Source: Streptomyces antibioticus
GTDB taxonomy: Bacteria; Actinomycetota; Actinomycetes; Streptomycetales; Streptomycetaceae
DNA: 64,000 nucleotides
Reading direction: 5' to 3'
Assembly: GCF_002019855.1 (NCBI RefSeq)
Contig: NZ_CM007717.1
Location: 6,829,750-6,893,749 of the forward strand
The notes under the pieces are model-generated. The model saw only the letters and a program-made list of their open reading frames with translations, was not told where the DNA came from and did not search any database. The translations under genes were made by a program, and so were the position numbers. This document shows, piece by piece, positions 53,600 to 63,915 of the stretch (the first letter of the stretch is position 1; each line of letters begins with the position of its first letter).

Positions 53600-55450
53600 T
53601 CAGCCCTCGATACGGTGCGTCGTCCAGAACGACGTCAGGTCCGTCGTCGTGGCGGCCTGCGCGGCCGCCTTGAACTCGGCCGTGGTCGAGACGCCGTACC
53701 AGTGCGAAGTGGCGTAGTCCTTCAGCAGCTTGGCCATGGCGGTGTCGCCGATCAGCCGCCGCAGGTCGTGCAGGGCGCACTTGCCGTAGCCGTAGACGAC
53801 GGTGGAGTAGCGGGAGGAGTGCGTGTCCCAGTAGGCCATCGAGTTGGTGATCTTCTCGGCGGACGACGCCCAGGACACGCTGTTCCAGCAGTTGGCGCCG
53901 GTCTTGCCGAGCGCCAGGTCGGTGGCGTAGTCGGTGAACGACTCGTCCAGCCAGGGGCTCGTGTACTCGTCGTCGCCGACGATGCCGTACCACCACTGGT
54001 GGCCGATCTCATGGGTGAGCGCGGTGGTGCTGACCAGGTCGAGGACGAACCCGGGGTACTCCATGCCGCCGAACCAGAAGTTGTTGTCGATGACGGCGTC
54101 CAGCTCGCCGTACGGATAGGCGCCGAAGCGGGAGGCGTGGGCGTCGACGGCGGTGCGGGCGGTGGTCAGCATCGACTGGGCGCTGGAGGAGCTGATCCCG
54201 GTGACGGAGTAGACGTTGACCGGGGTTCCGGCCGCCGAGGTGCCGGAGATCTTGCTGAACGGCCCGGCCGCCCAGGCGAAGTCGCGCACCTGGGTGGCGG
54301 TCGCGGTGGTGACCGTGCGGCCGCTGGAGCCGGGGGTGTCGACCGAGGTGCCGGTGGCCGGGACCAGCAGGCCGCTCGGATGGTCGAGGGTGACCCGGAA
54401 GTCGGCGGCCAGCGAGTAGAACGACTCGCCGTTGTTGGTGTACGGGTCCAGATGCCAGCCCGCGCCGTCCTTCACCGCCAGCACGGGCAGCGCGTTGCCG
54501 ATGAAGCTGAAGGCACCGTCGTGGCCGAACCGGTCGGCGCCGCTGGGCACGGATATGCCGAGGTCGAAGCCGATCGTGGCGCTCTGCCCCTGGGCGAGGG
54601 GCGTGGCCAGGGTGATCGGCAGCGCCGTGCAGGAGACCGAGAGCGCGCCCGCCGTCCCGCCGGTGACGCCCGTGACCGTGATCGGCGGCGCGGAGCAGGT
54701 GCCGTGGTAGTTGTCCCACAGCCGCAGATAGACCTCGGCGAGCGGGGTCGCGGAGGCGTTGGTGAAGGTCGCGCTCTGATGCCCGGTCCACACCGTGCCG
54801 GTGGTGTCGCTGCTGAGGGAGACGGTGTACGACGGTGCGATCGGCGTCCGGGTGCCGTCCGCGGGCGGGGTCGTGACGTCCTCGGTGGCCAGGGCGATGT
54901 CGTCCAGGACGAAGTTCGTGCGGAGGCTGGAGTCCTCGGTGCCGGTGAGGGCGAGCGTGACGGTCTGACCGGCGAACGCCGACACGTCGAAGGACTTCCG
55001 CGCGTACCCGGTGTTCTTGTCGAGGTTGGAGTACGTCGCGAGGGTCGTCGAGCCGATCTTCGCCGTGAGCTTGTCGTACGCCGTGGAGCTCGTCGTCTCG
55101 GCGGTGTCGATGTGCAGCCAGAAGGAGAGGGTGGCGCGGGCGCAGCCGGAGGGCACGGTCACGCTCTGGGTGAGCGTGTCGGTGTGGGTGGAGCCGGTGC
55201 CGCCCAGCCAGGCGTAGCCGGTGCCGCCGTGCGCGCTCTGCCCGGCGCGGGTGGTGATCAGGGACGCCGAGGAGGCGGTCCAGGAGGCGGCGCCGCTCTC
55301 GAAGCCGCCGTTGGCGACGGCCTGGGTGGGGGTGCAGACGGCTTCCGGTGCGGTGGCCGCCTCGGACGGCGGGGCGGGGAGGGACAGGGCGGCCGTGGCG
55401 GCGAGCGCGAGCACGGTCGCGGCGAGGGCCCTGCGGGGCGTGGGTCTCAC
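53600..55450 (-). CDS. Secreted M1-family zinc metallopeptidase
   Basis: A 616-residue exported aminopeptidase-like protein. A signal peptide (~1-32, cleaved near SEA-AT) precedes a ~150-residue jelly-roll carbohydrate-binding-like domain (NGGFESG start). Next come the M1 N-terminal saddle and the catalytic domain with H480-E481-I-G-H484 and Glu503 (HExxH-18-E). The GAMEN-type exopeptidase motif is replaced by W-F-G-G-M-E-Y. A promoterless start at GTG 55450 is preceded by AAAGGAG. It is convergent with antP and therefore probably unrelated to antimycin. Confidence 0.88.
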   Translation of the reverse strand: MRPTPRRALAATVLALAATAALSLPAPPSEAATAPEAVCTPTQAVANGGFESGAASWTASSASLITTRAGQSAHGGTGYAWLGGTGSTHTDTLTQSVTVPSGCARATLSFWLHIDTAETTSSTAYDKLTAKIGSTTLATYSNLDKNTGYARKSFDVSAFAGQTVTLALTGTEDSSLRTNFVLDDIALATEDVTTPPADGTRTPIAPSYTVSLSSDTTGTVWTGHQSATFTNASATPLAEVYLRLWDNYHGTCSAPPITVTGVTGGTAGALSVSCTALPITLATPLAQGQSATIGFDLGISVPSGADRFGHDGAFSFIGNALPVLAVKDGAGWHLDPYTNNGESFYSLAADFRVTLDHPSGLLVPATGTSVDTPGSSGRTVTTATATQVRDFAWAAGPFSKISGTSAAGTPVNVYSVTGISSSSAQSMLTTARTAVDAHASRFGAYPYGELDAVIDNNFWFGGMEYPGFVLDLVSTTALTHEIGHQWWYGIVGDDEYTSPWLDESFTDYATDLALGKTGANCWNSVSWASSAEKITNSMAYWDTHSSRYSTVVYGYGKCALHDLRRLIGDTAMAKLLKDYATSHWYGVSTTAEFKAAAQAATTTDLTSFWTTHRIEG

Positions 55451-55733
55451 GTGGCTCCTTTCCGGCGGCCGGGATCCCGGGCCGCGCGGTGACTGTCCTG
55501 ACGGTGGAGCGACGGCTGCCGGAAGCCTGACAGCTTTGACGCGGTCATGCCATCCAAAGATGGCAAAGGACTCACACCCGCCCCCCTGCCGCTGTGCGGG
55601 GCGCTTAACCCCCGACGGCCGGTCCGGGAGACACCTGCGTAATGCACACTTCGTACGGTCACAGTGGCTCTCATCAGGCCGATCACCGAAACGAAGTCGG
55701 AACGAACGACGTCAGAACGAAGGGGAGTCGCCC

Positions 55734-58700
55734 GTGGCCCAGGTGCGCACGGTCTGCTCGTACTGCGGTGTCGGCTGCGGCATGGTCCTCGACATCGGCA
55801 GCGGACCCGACGGACGCCGTACGGTCCTGAAGGCGTCCGGGGACAAGCGGCACCCCGCGAACCGCGGCCGGCTCTGCACCAAGGGCGCCACCACCGCCGA
55901 CATGCTCGCCGCGCCCGGCCGCCTCACCACCGCCCTCGTGCGCGCGGACCGGGGCGAGGAACCGGAGTCCGCCCCGCTGGACACGGCGGTCGCCGAGACG
56001 GCCCGGCGGCTGCGGGCGATCGTGGACGAGCACGGCCCCGACGCCGTCGCCCTCTACGTCTCGGGCCAGATGAGTCTGGAGGCGCAGTACCTGGCGAACA
56101 AGCTGACCAAGGGCTATCTGCGCACCAACCAGATCGAGTCGAACTCCCGGCTGTGCATGGCGAGCGCGGGCACCGGCTACAAGCTGTCGCTCGGCGCCGA
56201 CGGCCCGCCCGGCTCGTACGAGGACCTCGACCGGGCCGACGTCTTCCTCGTCATCGGTTCCAACATGGCCGACTGCCACCCGATCCTGTTCCTGCGGATG
56301 ATGGACCGGGTGAAGGCGGGCGCCAAGCTCATCGTCGTCGACCCGCGCCGCACCGCCACGGCCGCCAAGGCGGACCTGTTCCTCCAGCTCGCGCCGGGCA
56401 CCGACCTCGCCCTCCTGAACGGCCTGCTGCACCTCCTGCACGAGAACGGCCACACCGACCCCGACTTCGTCGCCGCGTACACCGAGGGCTGGGAGGCGAT
56501 GCCCGACCTGCTCGCCGACCACCCGCCCGCGACCGTCGCCGCGATCACCGGGGTCCCCGAGGCCGATCTGCGCGAGGCGGCCCGGCTGATCGGCGAGGCG
56601 GGGGAGTGGACGAGCTGCTGGACCATGGGCCTCAACCAGTCCACGCACGGCACCTGGAACACCAACGCCCTGATCAACCTGCACCTCGCCACGGGCAAGA
56701 TCTGCCGCCCCGGCAGCGGCCCGTTCTCCCTCACCGGCCAGCCCAACGCCATGGGTGGACGCGAGATGGGCTACATGGGCCCCGGCCTGCCCGGCCAGCG
56801 CTCGGTGCTGGTCGACGCCGACCGCGCCCTCACCGAGGAGATCTGGGGCCTCGAACCCGGCACCATCCGCGCCGACGGCGTCGGCAAGGGCACCGTCGAG
56901 ATGTTCCGCAAGATGGCCGACGGCGAGATCAAGGCGTGCTGGATCATCTGCACCAACCCGGTCGCCTCCGTCGCCAACCGCAGGACCGTCATCGAGGGCC
57001 TGGAGGCCGCCGAGTTCGTCGTCGCCCAGGACGTCTTCGCCGACACCGAGACCAACGCCTACGCCGACGTCGTCCTGCCCGCCGCCCTGTGGACCGAGAC
57101 TGAGGGCGTCCTGATCAACAGCGAGCGCAACCTCACCCTGGCCCGCCCCGCCGTCGACCCGCCCGGCGAGGCCACCGCCGACTGGCGTCTGATCGCCGCA
57201 GTCGCCCGCGCGATGGGCTACGAGGACGGCTTCTCCTACGACAGCGCGGAGCAGATCTTCGAGGAGATCAAGCGGTTCCACAATCCGCAGACCGGCTACG
57301 ACCTGCGCGGAGTCAGCTACGAACGGCTCCGCGAGACCCCCGTCCAGTGGCCCGCCGCCACCGCCGAGGGACCCGACCGCAACCCCATCCGGTATGTGAA
57401 CCCGGACGGCACGCTCACCTTCGCCACCCCGTCCGGCCGGGCCGTCTTCCACGCCCGCCCGCATCTGGACCCCGCCGAGATGCCGGACGACGACTACCCG
57501 TTCGTCCTGAACACCGGCCGGCTCCAGCACCAGTGGCACACCCTGACCAAGACCGGCCGGGTCGCCAAGCTCAACAAGCTCGACCCCGGCCCGTTCGTCG
57601 AGATCCACCCCGAGGACGCGGCCGCGCTCGGCGTCACCGACGGTGACTCGGTCGAGGTCGCCTCGCGGCGCGGGCGCGCGGTGCTGCCCGCCGTGGTCAC
57701 CGACCGGGTGCTGCCCGGCTGCTGCTTCGCGCCGTTCCACTGGAACGACCTGTTCGGCGAGTACCTCAGCGTCAACGCCGTGACCAGCGACGCCGTCGAC
57801 CCGCTCTCCTTCCAGCCCGAGCTGAAGGTGTGCGCGGTGTCGCTGACGAAGGTGTCCACGCCGGTCGCCGTGCAGCCGGCGGTGCCCGTCACGGCGGTCA
57901 CCCCGACCGTCCTGGAGACCGCCGCCGTCCAGCCCGCCGCCGCGTCAGCCGCCGCCTCCGTCTTCGGGCTGGCCCCCGCCCCGCCGCCGGTGCTCACCGA
58001 ACCCGAGCGCCAGTACCTCGTCGGCTTCCTCGCGGGCATCCCGGCCGGCGCCCCCGGCGTCCCCGTCCTGCCCCCGGACGCGCCCTTCAGCCCCGAGCAC
58101 GCCCTGTGGGTCAACGGCACCCTCGCCGGCATGTACTCCCGCACCGGCCCGGCCCCCGTACCGGCGGCGTCCGAGCGCGCCACCGCCCGCAGCGTGGTGA
58201 TCCTGTGGGCCTCGCAGACCGGCAACGCCGAGGAGTTCGCCGCCACCACCGCCGCCCGGCTCACCGCGGGCGGCCACGCGGCCTCCCTGGTCGCCATGGA
58301 CGAGGCCGACCCCGCCGCCCTGCCCGCCTGCGCCGACCTGCTGCTGATCACCAGCACCTTCGGCGACGGCGACGCCCCCGACAACGGCAGCGGCTTCTGG
58401 GACGGCCTCGCCGCCCTCGACACCGGCCGCCTCACCGGCCGCCGGTACGCCGTCCTGGCCTTCGGCGACTCCTCCTACGACGACTTCTGCGGGCACGGAC
58501 GGCGCCTGGACGACCGTATGGACGCCCTCGGCGCGGTCCGTCTGGCCCCCCGCACCGACTGCGAACCGGACTACGAGCCGCAGGCCGAGGCATGGCTCGA
58601 CCAGGTGCTGACCGCCCTCAAGGAAGGCACCGACCTCCAGCCCCCGGCACCGGCCCCGGCCCCGGCGCAGGCCCCGGCACCGGCCCCGGTCACGGCCCCG

Positions 58701-59846
58701 GCCCTCGCCCCGTCCCGCCCGAAGCGCCCCGCCCCCGTCACCGCCCGCCTCACCGGCAACCGGCTGCTGAGCCTCCCCGGTTCCGGCAAGGAGGTCCGGC
58801 GCTTCACCTTCGACACCCGCGACAGCGACACCCCGCTGGAGTACGAGGCGGGCGACGCGCTCGGCGTGCGGCCCCTCAACTCCCCGGACCTGGTGGCGGA
58901 GTGGCTGGCCGTCACCGGACTCGACGCGCGCACCCCGGTGCCGGTCGGCGCCGCCGGTGAGGTGCCCTTCGGTGAGGCGCTGCTGCGGCACCTCGACATC
59001 ACCCGGGTCACCCCGGCCCTGCTGCGCTTCACCGCCGAACGCACCCGCGACCCGCGCGAGCTGCGCAAACTGCTGCGCCCCGACAACAAGGGCGAGCTGG
59101 CGAAGTGGTCCTGGGGGCGGCAGGCCGTCGACGTGGCCGCCGAGTTCGGGATCCGGGCCGCCGCCGAGGAGTGGGCCGAGGTGCTCGGCCGGCTCCAGCC
59201 GCGGCTGTACTCCATATCCTCCAGCCCGCTGACGGACCCCCACCTCGTCTCGCTCACCGTCTCCGTGGTGCGCTACGAGAACCTGGCCGGCCGGCCCCGC
59301 CAGGGCGTCTGCTCGCCGTTCCTCGCGGACGCCGCCCCGGACACCGAGGTGCCCGTGCACGTCCAGCGCGCCCCGCACTTCCGGCCGCCCGCCGACCCCG
59401 CCACCCCCATGGTGATGGTCGGCCCCGGCACCGGTGTGGCGCCCTTCGTCGGCTTCCTGGAGGAGCGCCGGGCCCGCGGCCACCGGGCGCCCAACTGGCT
59501 GTTCTTCGGCGAACAGCGCCGGGCCACCGACCACTACTACGAGCGGGAACTCACCGAACTGGGCGCCGACGGCACCCTGACCCGGCTCGACACCGCGTTC
59601 TCCCGCGACCAGCGCGCCAAGGTCTACGTCCAGGACCGGATGCGCGAGCACGGCTCCCAGCTCTGGTCCTGGCTCCGGGACGGCGCCCACTTCTACGTCT
59701 GCGGCGACGCCTCCCGCATGGCCAAGGACGTCGACCGGGCGCTGCGGGAGGTCGCCGTCGTGCACGGCGGCCTCGCCGAGCCGGAGGCGGCGGCCTACGT
59801 CAAACAGCTCGCGGCCGACAAGCGGTACGTGCGGGACGTGTACTGA
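55734..59846 (+). CDS. nasA: Fused assimilatory nitrate reductase / NADPH flavoprotein
   Basis: A 1,370-residue bifunctional enzyme. The N-terminal two-thirds (~1-700) is a bis-MGD molybdopterin nitrate reductase with an N-terminal [4Fe-4S] site (C8-x2-C11-x3-C15 and C48). A Pro/Ala linker leads to a flavodoxin domain (~820-960, ASQTGNAEEF), an FAD domain (R-L-Y-S-I-S-S ~1157) and an NADPH domain (GPGTGVAPFVGF ~1229) of CysJ/sulfite-reductase type. Electrons would pass NADPH-FAD-FMN-[4Fe-4S]-Mo to reduce nitrate to nitrite in the cytoplasm. GTG 55734 has AAGGGGAG upstream. No nitrite reductase or nitrate transporter gene is in the window. Confidence 0.9.
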   Translation: MAQVRTVCSYCGVGCGMVLDIGSGPDGRRTVLKASGDKRHPANRGRLCTKGATTADMLAAPGRLTTALVRADRGEEPESAPLDTAVAETARRLRAIVDEHGPDAVALYVSGQMSLEAQYLANKLTKGYLRTNQIESNSRLCMASAGTGYKLSLGADGPPGSYEDLDRADVFLVIGSNMADCHPILFLRMMDRVKAGAKLIVVDPRRTATAAKADLFLQLAPGTDLALLNGLLHLLHENGHTDPDFVAAYTEGWEAMPDLLADHPPATVAAITGVPEADLREAARLIGEAGEWTSCWTMGLNQSTHGTWNTNALINLHLATGKICRPGSGPFSLTGQPNAMGGREMGYMGPGLPGQRSVLVDADRALTEEIWGLEPGTIRADGVGKGTVEMFRKMADGEIKACWIICTNPVASVANRRTVIEGLEAAEFVVAQDVFADTETNAYADVVLPAALWTETEGVLINSERNLTLARPAVDPPGEATADWRLIAAVARAMGYEDGFSYDSAEQIFEEIKRFHNPQTGYDLRGVSYERLRETPVQWPAATAEGPDRNPIRYVNPDGTLTFATPSGRAVFHARPHLDPAEMPDDDYPFVLNTGRLQHQWHTLTKTGRVAKLNKLDPGPFVEIHPEDAAALGVTDGDSVEVASRRGRAVLPAVVTDRVLPGCCFAPFHWNDLFGEYLSVNAVTSDAVDPLSFQPELKVCAVSLTKVSTPVAVQPAVPVTAVTPTVLETAAVQPAAASAAASVFGLAPAPPPVLTEPERQYLVGFLAGIPAGAPGVPVLPPDAPFSPEHALWVNGTLAGMYSRTGPAPVPAASERATARSVVILWASQTGNAEEFAATTAARLTAGGHAASLVAMDEADPAALPACADLLLITSTFGDGDAPDNGSGFWDGLAALDTGRLTGRRYAVLAFGDSSYDDFCGHGRRLDDRMDALGAVRLAPRTDCEPDYEPQAEAWLDQVLTALKEGTDLQPPAPAPAPAQAPAPAPVTAPALAPSRPKRPAPVTARLTGNRLLSLPGSGKEVRRFTFDTRDSDTPLEYEAGDALGVRPLNSPDLVAEWLAVTGLDARTPVPVGAAGEVPFGEALLRHLDITRVTPALLRFTAERTRDPRELRKLLRPDNKGELAKWSWGRQAVDVAAEFGIRAAAEEWAEVLGRLQPRLYSISSSPLTDPHLVSLTVSVVRYENLAGRPRQGVCSPFLADAAPDTEVPVHVQRAPHFRPPADPATPMVMVGPGTGVAPFVGFLEERRARGHRAPNWLFFGEQRRATDHYYERELTELGADGTLTRLDTAFSRDQRAKVYVQDRMREHGSQLWSWLRDGAHFYVCGDASRMAKDVDRALREVAVVHGGLAEPEAAAYVKQLAADKRYVRDVY

Positions 59847-60009
59847 GCACAGGGGCAGGCGGGGGGCCGCCAAGTCGCGTTCCGCCGAAGTGAGTTGAAT
59901 TTTGGCCATCGCGGCGCGCCACTGTTCGGTTTATCAACACTATCCGACAAGATCTGACGCACCCTCCGTCCGTGCAGCCGCACGGTTCCCCCCGAGGAAG
60001 GTCGTGGTC

Positions 60010-63000
60010 ATGTCGCACCCGCACGTGTCGCCCATGGACCGGCCGGACCGCCCCCAGCGGGTGGTCGTCAGCCGCCGTCGTCTCCTCGAAGGATCCACCG
60101 CCGTCCTCGGCGCGCTCGCCCTGTCCGGCGCCGCCGGCACCCGGCCGGCCGCCGCGGCCGACGGCACCCCCGAGTGGAACGGCCGGCTCGACGTCTTCCG
60201 CCTCGGCACCGAGCCCGCGCACACCACCCTGATGCCGTACGGCACCCTCGGCCAGGCCCTCGCCGCCGACCGCACCCGCTCCCCGTACCGGCTCGACCTC
60301 GACGGCACCTGGAAGTTCGCGTACGCCGACCGCCCCGACGACCGGGACGCCGACTTCCACCGCACCGACCTCGACGACAGCGGCTGGGACACCATCCCGG
60401 TGCCGTCCGTCTGGCAGCTCCACGGACACGACCGGCCGATCTACATCAACATCACCTACCCCTGGTGGGGCGCCAACGGCCTCGGCGAGGAGGCCCGCCC
60501 GCCGGCCGCCCCGACCCGCTACAACCCCGTCGGCCAGTACCGGCGCACCTTCACCGTCCCGCGCGACTGGGCCGGCCGGCGGACCTTCCTGCACTTCGAA
60601 GGCGTCAAGTCGGCCCACTACGTGTGGATCAACGGCGAGTTGGTCGGCTACCACGAGGATTCCTACGACCCGGCCGAGTACGACATCACCCCGCACCTCA
60701 GGGAGGGCGTCAACCAGATCGCCGTCGAGGTCTACCGCTACTCCGACGGCGACTGGCTGGAGGACCAGGACATGATCCGGCTGAGCGGCATCTTCCGCTC
60801 GGTCTACCTGTTCTCCACCCCGGCCGTCCATCTGCGGGACTTCCGGCTGGAGACCCCGCTCAGCGACGACCACACGCAGGCCGAGCTGGCGGTCACGGCG
60901 AGCGTGCGGGACTACGGCGGCCGGGGCGCCGGCCGGTACACCGTGGAGACCCAGCTCCACGACGCCGACGGGCATCCGGTGTGGCCCAGACCCCTCGTCC
61001 AGACGGTCACGCTCGGCGCCGGCGAGGAGAAGACCGTACGGGCCGCGAAGGCCGTGCCCCGGCCCCGGCTGTGGTCGGCCGAACACCCGAACCTCTACAC
61101 CGCCGTCCTCCGGCTGCGCGACCCGGCGGGGAAGGTGACCGAGACCCTCTCCCACCGGGTCGGCCTGCGCTCCTTCGCACTGCGCGACGGCCTCATGCGC
61201 GTCAACGGCCGGCCCGTCTCGCTGCGCGGCACCAACCGGCACGAGATGCACCCGGTGCGCGGCACCGCGCTCACGCACGCCGACATGGTCGAGGACATCA
61301 CGCTCATCAAGCGGCTGAACATCAACACCGTCCGCACCTCGCACTACCCCAACAACCCGCGGTGGCTCGAACTCGCCGACGAGTACGGCCTGTACCTCGT
61401 CGACGAGACCAACCTCGAGACCCACGGCATCCGCTCCGAGTACCCCGGCGACCACCCCGAGTGGACCGCCGCCTGCGTGGCCCGCGCCCAGAACATGGTC
61501 CACCGCGACAAGAACCACGCCTCGGTCGTCATCTGGTCCCTCGGCAACGAGGCGGGCGGCGGCAGCACCTTCACCGCCATGCACGACTGGATCCGCTCCT
61601 ACGACACCACCCGCGTCATCCAGTACGAGGGCGACGACCGCCCCGGCATCAGCGACATCCGCTCCGAGATGTACGACACCCCGGCCCGGGTCGAGGCCCG
61701 GGCGAAGGACACCGCCGACACCCGGCCGTACGTGATGATCGAGTACTCGCACGGCATGGGCAACTCCAACGGCAACTTCAAGAAGTACTGGGACCTGGTC
61801 CGCCGGTACGACGTCCTCCAGGGCGGCTGGATCTGGGACTTCGCCGACCAGGCCCTGCGCTGGCCGGCCCCGCCCCGCCGGCTGTTCACCGAGACCGGGC
61901 CCGCCGCGCTGACCGGCGAGACCGTCGCGCCCGCCGGCACCTTCAGCCGCTCCGAGGGCCTGCACGGCGGCACCGTCTTCGCCCGCGACCCCCGCCTCGA
62001 CCTCACCGGCTCGCTCACCCTGGAGGCATGGGTCACCCCGGGCCCGGCCGGCTACCACCAGCCGATCGTCGCCAAGGGCGACACCCAGTACGCCCTCAAG
62101 CAGTCCGGCCGCACCCTGGAGTTCTTCGTCCACGGCGGCGGCCAGTGGTACAGCGCCGGGTGGCCGCTCCCGGACGACTGGACCGGCCGCGAACACCAGG
62201 TCGCCGGCGTCTTCGACGCGGACACGGGCACCGTCACCCTGCACGTCGACGGCACGGTCCGGGCCACCAGGACCGGCGCCCGGAGCCCCGACCACACCAC
62301 CGCCGCGCTCTCCCTCGCCACCGACGCCGACCACCCGACCCGCGAGTTCAGCGGCACGATCCGCCGCGCCCGGGTCTACGCCCGCGCCCTGACCGCCGCC
62401 GAACTGGCCTCCGAGCGCAGGGGCCCCGACGACGACGGCGTCCGCTTCTGGTTCGACGCCGCCACCGTCGCCGTCACCGAGAAGCGGCCCCGGGACGAGA
62501 CGTTCCTCGCCTACGGCGGCGACTGGGACGACAACCCCAACGACGGCGCCTTCTCCGGCGACGGCATCGTCACCGCCGACCGCACCCCCACCGGCAAGTC
62601 CGCCGAGGTCAAGCGGATCTATCAGGCCGTCGACGCCACCCCCGCCGACGGGGAGCGGGTGGCGCGGGGCGGCGCCGTCACGCTCACCAACGAGTACCTC
62701 TTCACCGACCTGCGCGAGTTCGACGGCCACTGGGCGCTCGTCGCCGACGGAAGGACCGTCCAGCGCGGCCGGCTCAGCCGCGCCCAGCTCGACGTGGCCC
62801 CGCTGTCGAGCAAGGACATCACCGTGCCCTTCCGGCTGCCGGACGCCCCCGCACCGGGCGCCGAGTACTTCCTCGAACTCACCTTCACCACCCGCGAGGC
62901 CACGCGGTGGGCGAAGGCAGGCTTCGAGATCGCCAGGACACAGCTCCCGGTCGCCTCCGGCAGCCCCGCCGTCACCCCCCGCCCGCTGGACGGCGTCCCC

Positions 63001-63915
63001 GCGCTCACCCACACCGACACCGGCACCACCATCACCGTCACCGGCCGCGACTTCACACTCACCGTCGACCGGAGGACCGGCCTCATCACCTCCTACCGGT
63101 CCCGCGGCGCCGACCTGATCTCCTCCGGACCGGTCCCCAACTTCTGGCGCGCCCCCACCGACAACGACCTCGGCAACGGCCAGCACACCCGCAACCAGAC
63201 CTGGCGCGACGCCGGCGCCCGCCGCGAGGTGCGCTCCGTGACCGTGCGCGCGCTGCGCGACCGCGCCGTCGAGATCGAGGTCACCGGCACCCTGCCCACG
63301 ACCACGGCATCGGCGTACACCACCACCTACACCGTGTTCGGCAACGGCGAGATCAAGGTCGACAACACCCTGCGCCCGGGCGCCCCCTCCCTGCCGTACA
63401 TCCCCGAGGTCGGCACCCTGCTGACCCTGCCCGGACGGCTGGAGAACCTGCGCTACTACGGCCGCGGCCCCGAGGAGAACCACTGGGACCGCAACAACGC
63501 CACCGACGTGGGCCTGTACTCCGGGACCGTCACCGGACAGGGCACGCCCTATCTGCGCCCGCAGGAGAACGGCAACAGGACCGACATCCGCTGGATCGCG
63601 CTCACCGGCCCCGACGGCAGCGGACTGCTCGTCTCGGGCGAACCGCTCCTGGAGGTCAACGCCTCGCACCACACCCCCGAGGACCTCTCCGTGGGCGCCC
63701 GCCACGCCTACCAGCTCACCCCACGCCCCGAGGTCGTGCTGCGCGTCAACCACCGGCAGATGGGCGTCGGCGGCGACAACAGTTGGGGCGCGCACACCCA
63801 CGACGAGTACAAGCTGTTCGCCGACCGCGACTACGCGTACACCTACCGGCTGCGCCCGCTCGCGGACGCCGACGACGCCATGCGGCTCTCCCGGCGGCCC
63901 ACGGCGACCGACTAG
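60010..63915 (+). CDS. Tat-exported GH2 beta-galactosidase with LamG insert
   Basis: A 1,301-residue LacZ-type glycoside hydrolase family 2 enzyme. A Tat signal (S-R-R-R-L-L-E-G ~20-27) shows export in folded form. Domains are GH2 sugar-binding (~70-270), Ig-like (~275-385) and TIM barrel with acid/base Glu514 (L-G-N-E-A) and nucleophile Glu578 (I-E-Y-S-H-G). A LamG/concanavalin-like domain (~665-805) follows, then a DUF4981-like domain and the beta-galactosidase small-chain domain (~985-1285). The LamG segment interrupts the usual order. ATG 60010 has GAGGAAGG upstream. It likely acts on galactosides outside the cell; other beta-linked sugars are possible. Confidence 0.9.
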   Translation: MSHPHVSPMDRPDRPQRVVVSRRRLLEGSTAVLGALALSGAAGTRPAAAADGTPEWNGRLDVFRLGTEPAHTTLMPYGTLGQALAADRTRSPYRLDLDGTWKFAYADRPDDRDADFHRTDLDDSGWDTIPVPSVWQLHGHDRPIYINITYPWWGANGLGEEARPPAAPTRYNPVGQYRRTFTVPRDWAGRRTFLHFEGVKSAHYVWINGELVGYHEDSYDPAEYDITPHLREGVNQIAVEVYRYSDGDWLEDQDMIRLSGIFRSVYLFSTPAVHLRDFRLETPLSDDHTQAELAVTASVRDYGGRGAGRYTVETQLHDADGHPVWPRPLVQTVTLGAGEEKTVRAAKAVPRPRLWSAEHPNLYTAVLRLRDPAGKVTETLSHRVGLRSFALRDGLMRVNGRPVSLRGTNRHEMHPVRGTALTHADMVEDITLIKRLNINTVRTSHYPNNPRWLELADEYGLYLVDETNLETHGIRSEYPGDHPEWTAACVARAQNMVHRDKNHASVVIWSLGNEAGGGSTFTAMHDWIRSYDTTRVIQYEGDDRPGISDIRSEMYDTPARVEARAKDTADTRPYVMIEYSHGMGNSNGNFKKYWDLVRRYDVLQGGWIWDFADQALRWPAPPRRLFTETGPAALTGETVAPAGTFSRSEGLHGGTVFARDPRLDLTGSLTLEAWVTPGPAGYHQPIVAKGDTQYALKQSGRTLEFFVHGGGQWYSAGWPLPDDWTGREHQVAGVFDADTGTVTLHVDGTVRATRTGARSPDHTTAALSLATDADHPTREFSGTIRRARVYARALTAAELASERRGPDDDGVRFWFDAATVAVTEKRPRDETFLAYGGDWDDNPNDGAFSGDGIVTADRTPTGKSAEVKRIYQAVDATPADGERVARGGAVTLTNEYLFTDLREFDGHWALVADGRTVQRGRLSRAQLDVAPLSSKDITVPFRLPDAPAPGAEYFLELTFTTREATRWAKAGFEIARTQLPVASGSPAVTPRPLDGVPALTHTDTGTTITVTGRDFTLTVDRRTGLITSYRSRGADLISSGPVPNFWRAPTDNDLGNGQHTRNQTWRDAGARREVRSVTVRALRDRAVEIEVTGTLPTTTASAYTTTYTVFGNGEIKVDNTLRPGAPSLPYIPEVGTLLTLPGRLENLRYYGRGPEENHWDRNNATDVGLYSGTVTGQGTPYLRPQENGNRTDIRWIALTGPDGSGLLVSGEPLLEVNASHHTPEDLSVGARHAYQLTPRPEVVLRVNHRQMGVGGDNSWGAHTHDEYKLFADRDYAYTYRLRPLADADDAMRLSRRPTATD

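Noticed and set aside
53600..55450. The M1 peptidase as an antimycin resistance or maturation gene
   Set aside because: It is convergent with antP, separated by a strong terminator, and has no counterpart in the antimycin gene set I know.
55658..55733. GlnR box upstream of the nitrate reductase fusion
   Set aside because: GTCAC at 55658 and GAAAC-like pieces near 55688 resemble parts of the GTNAC-N6-GAAAC consensus, but the spacing does not fit.
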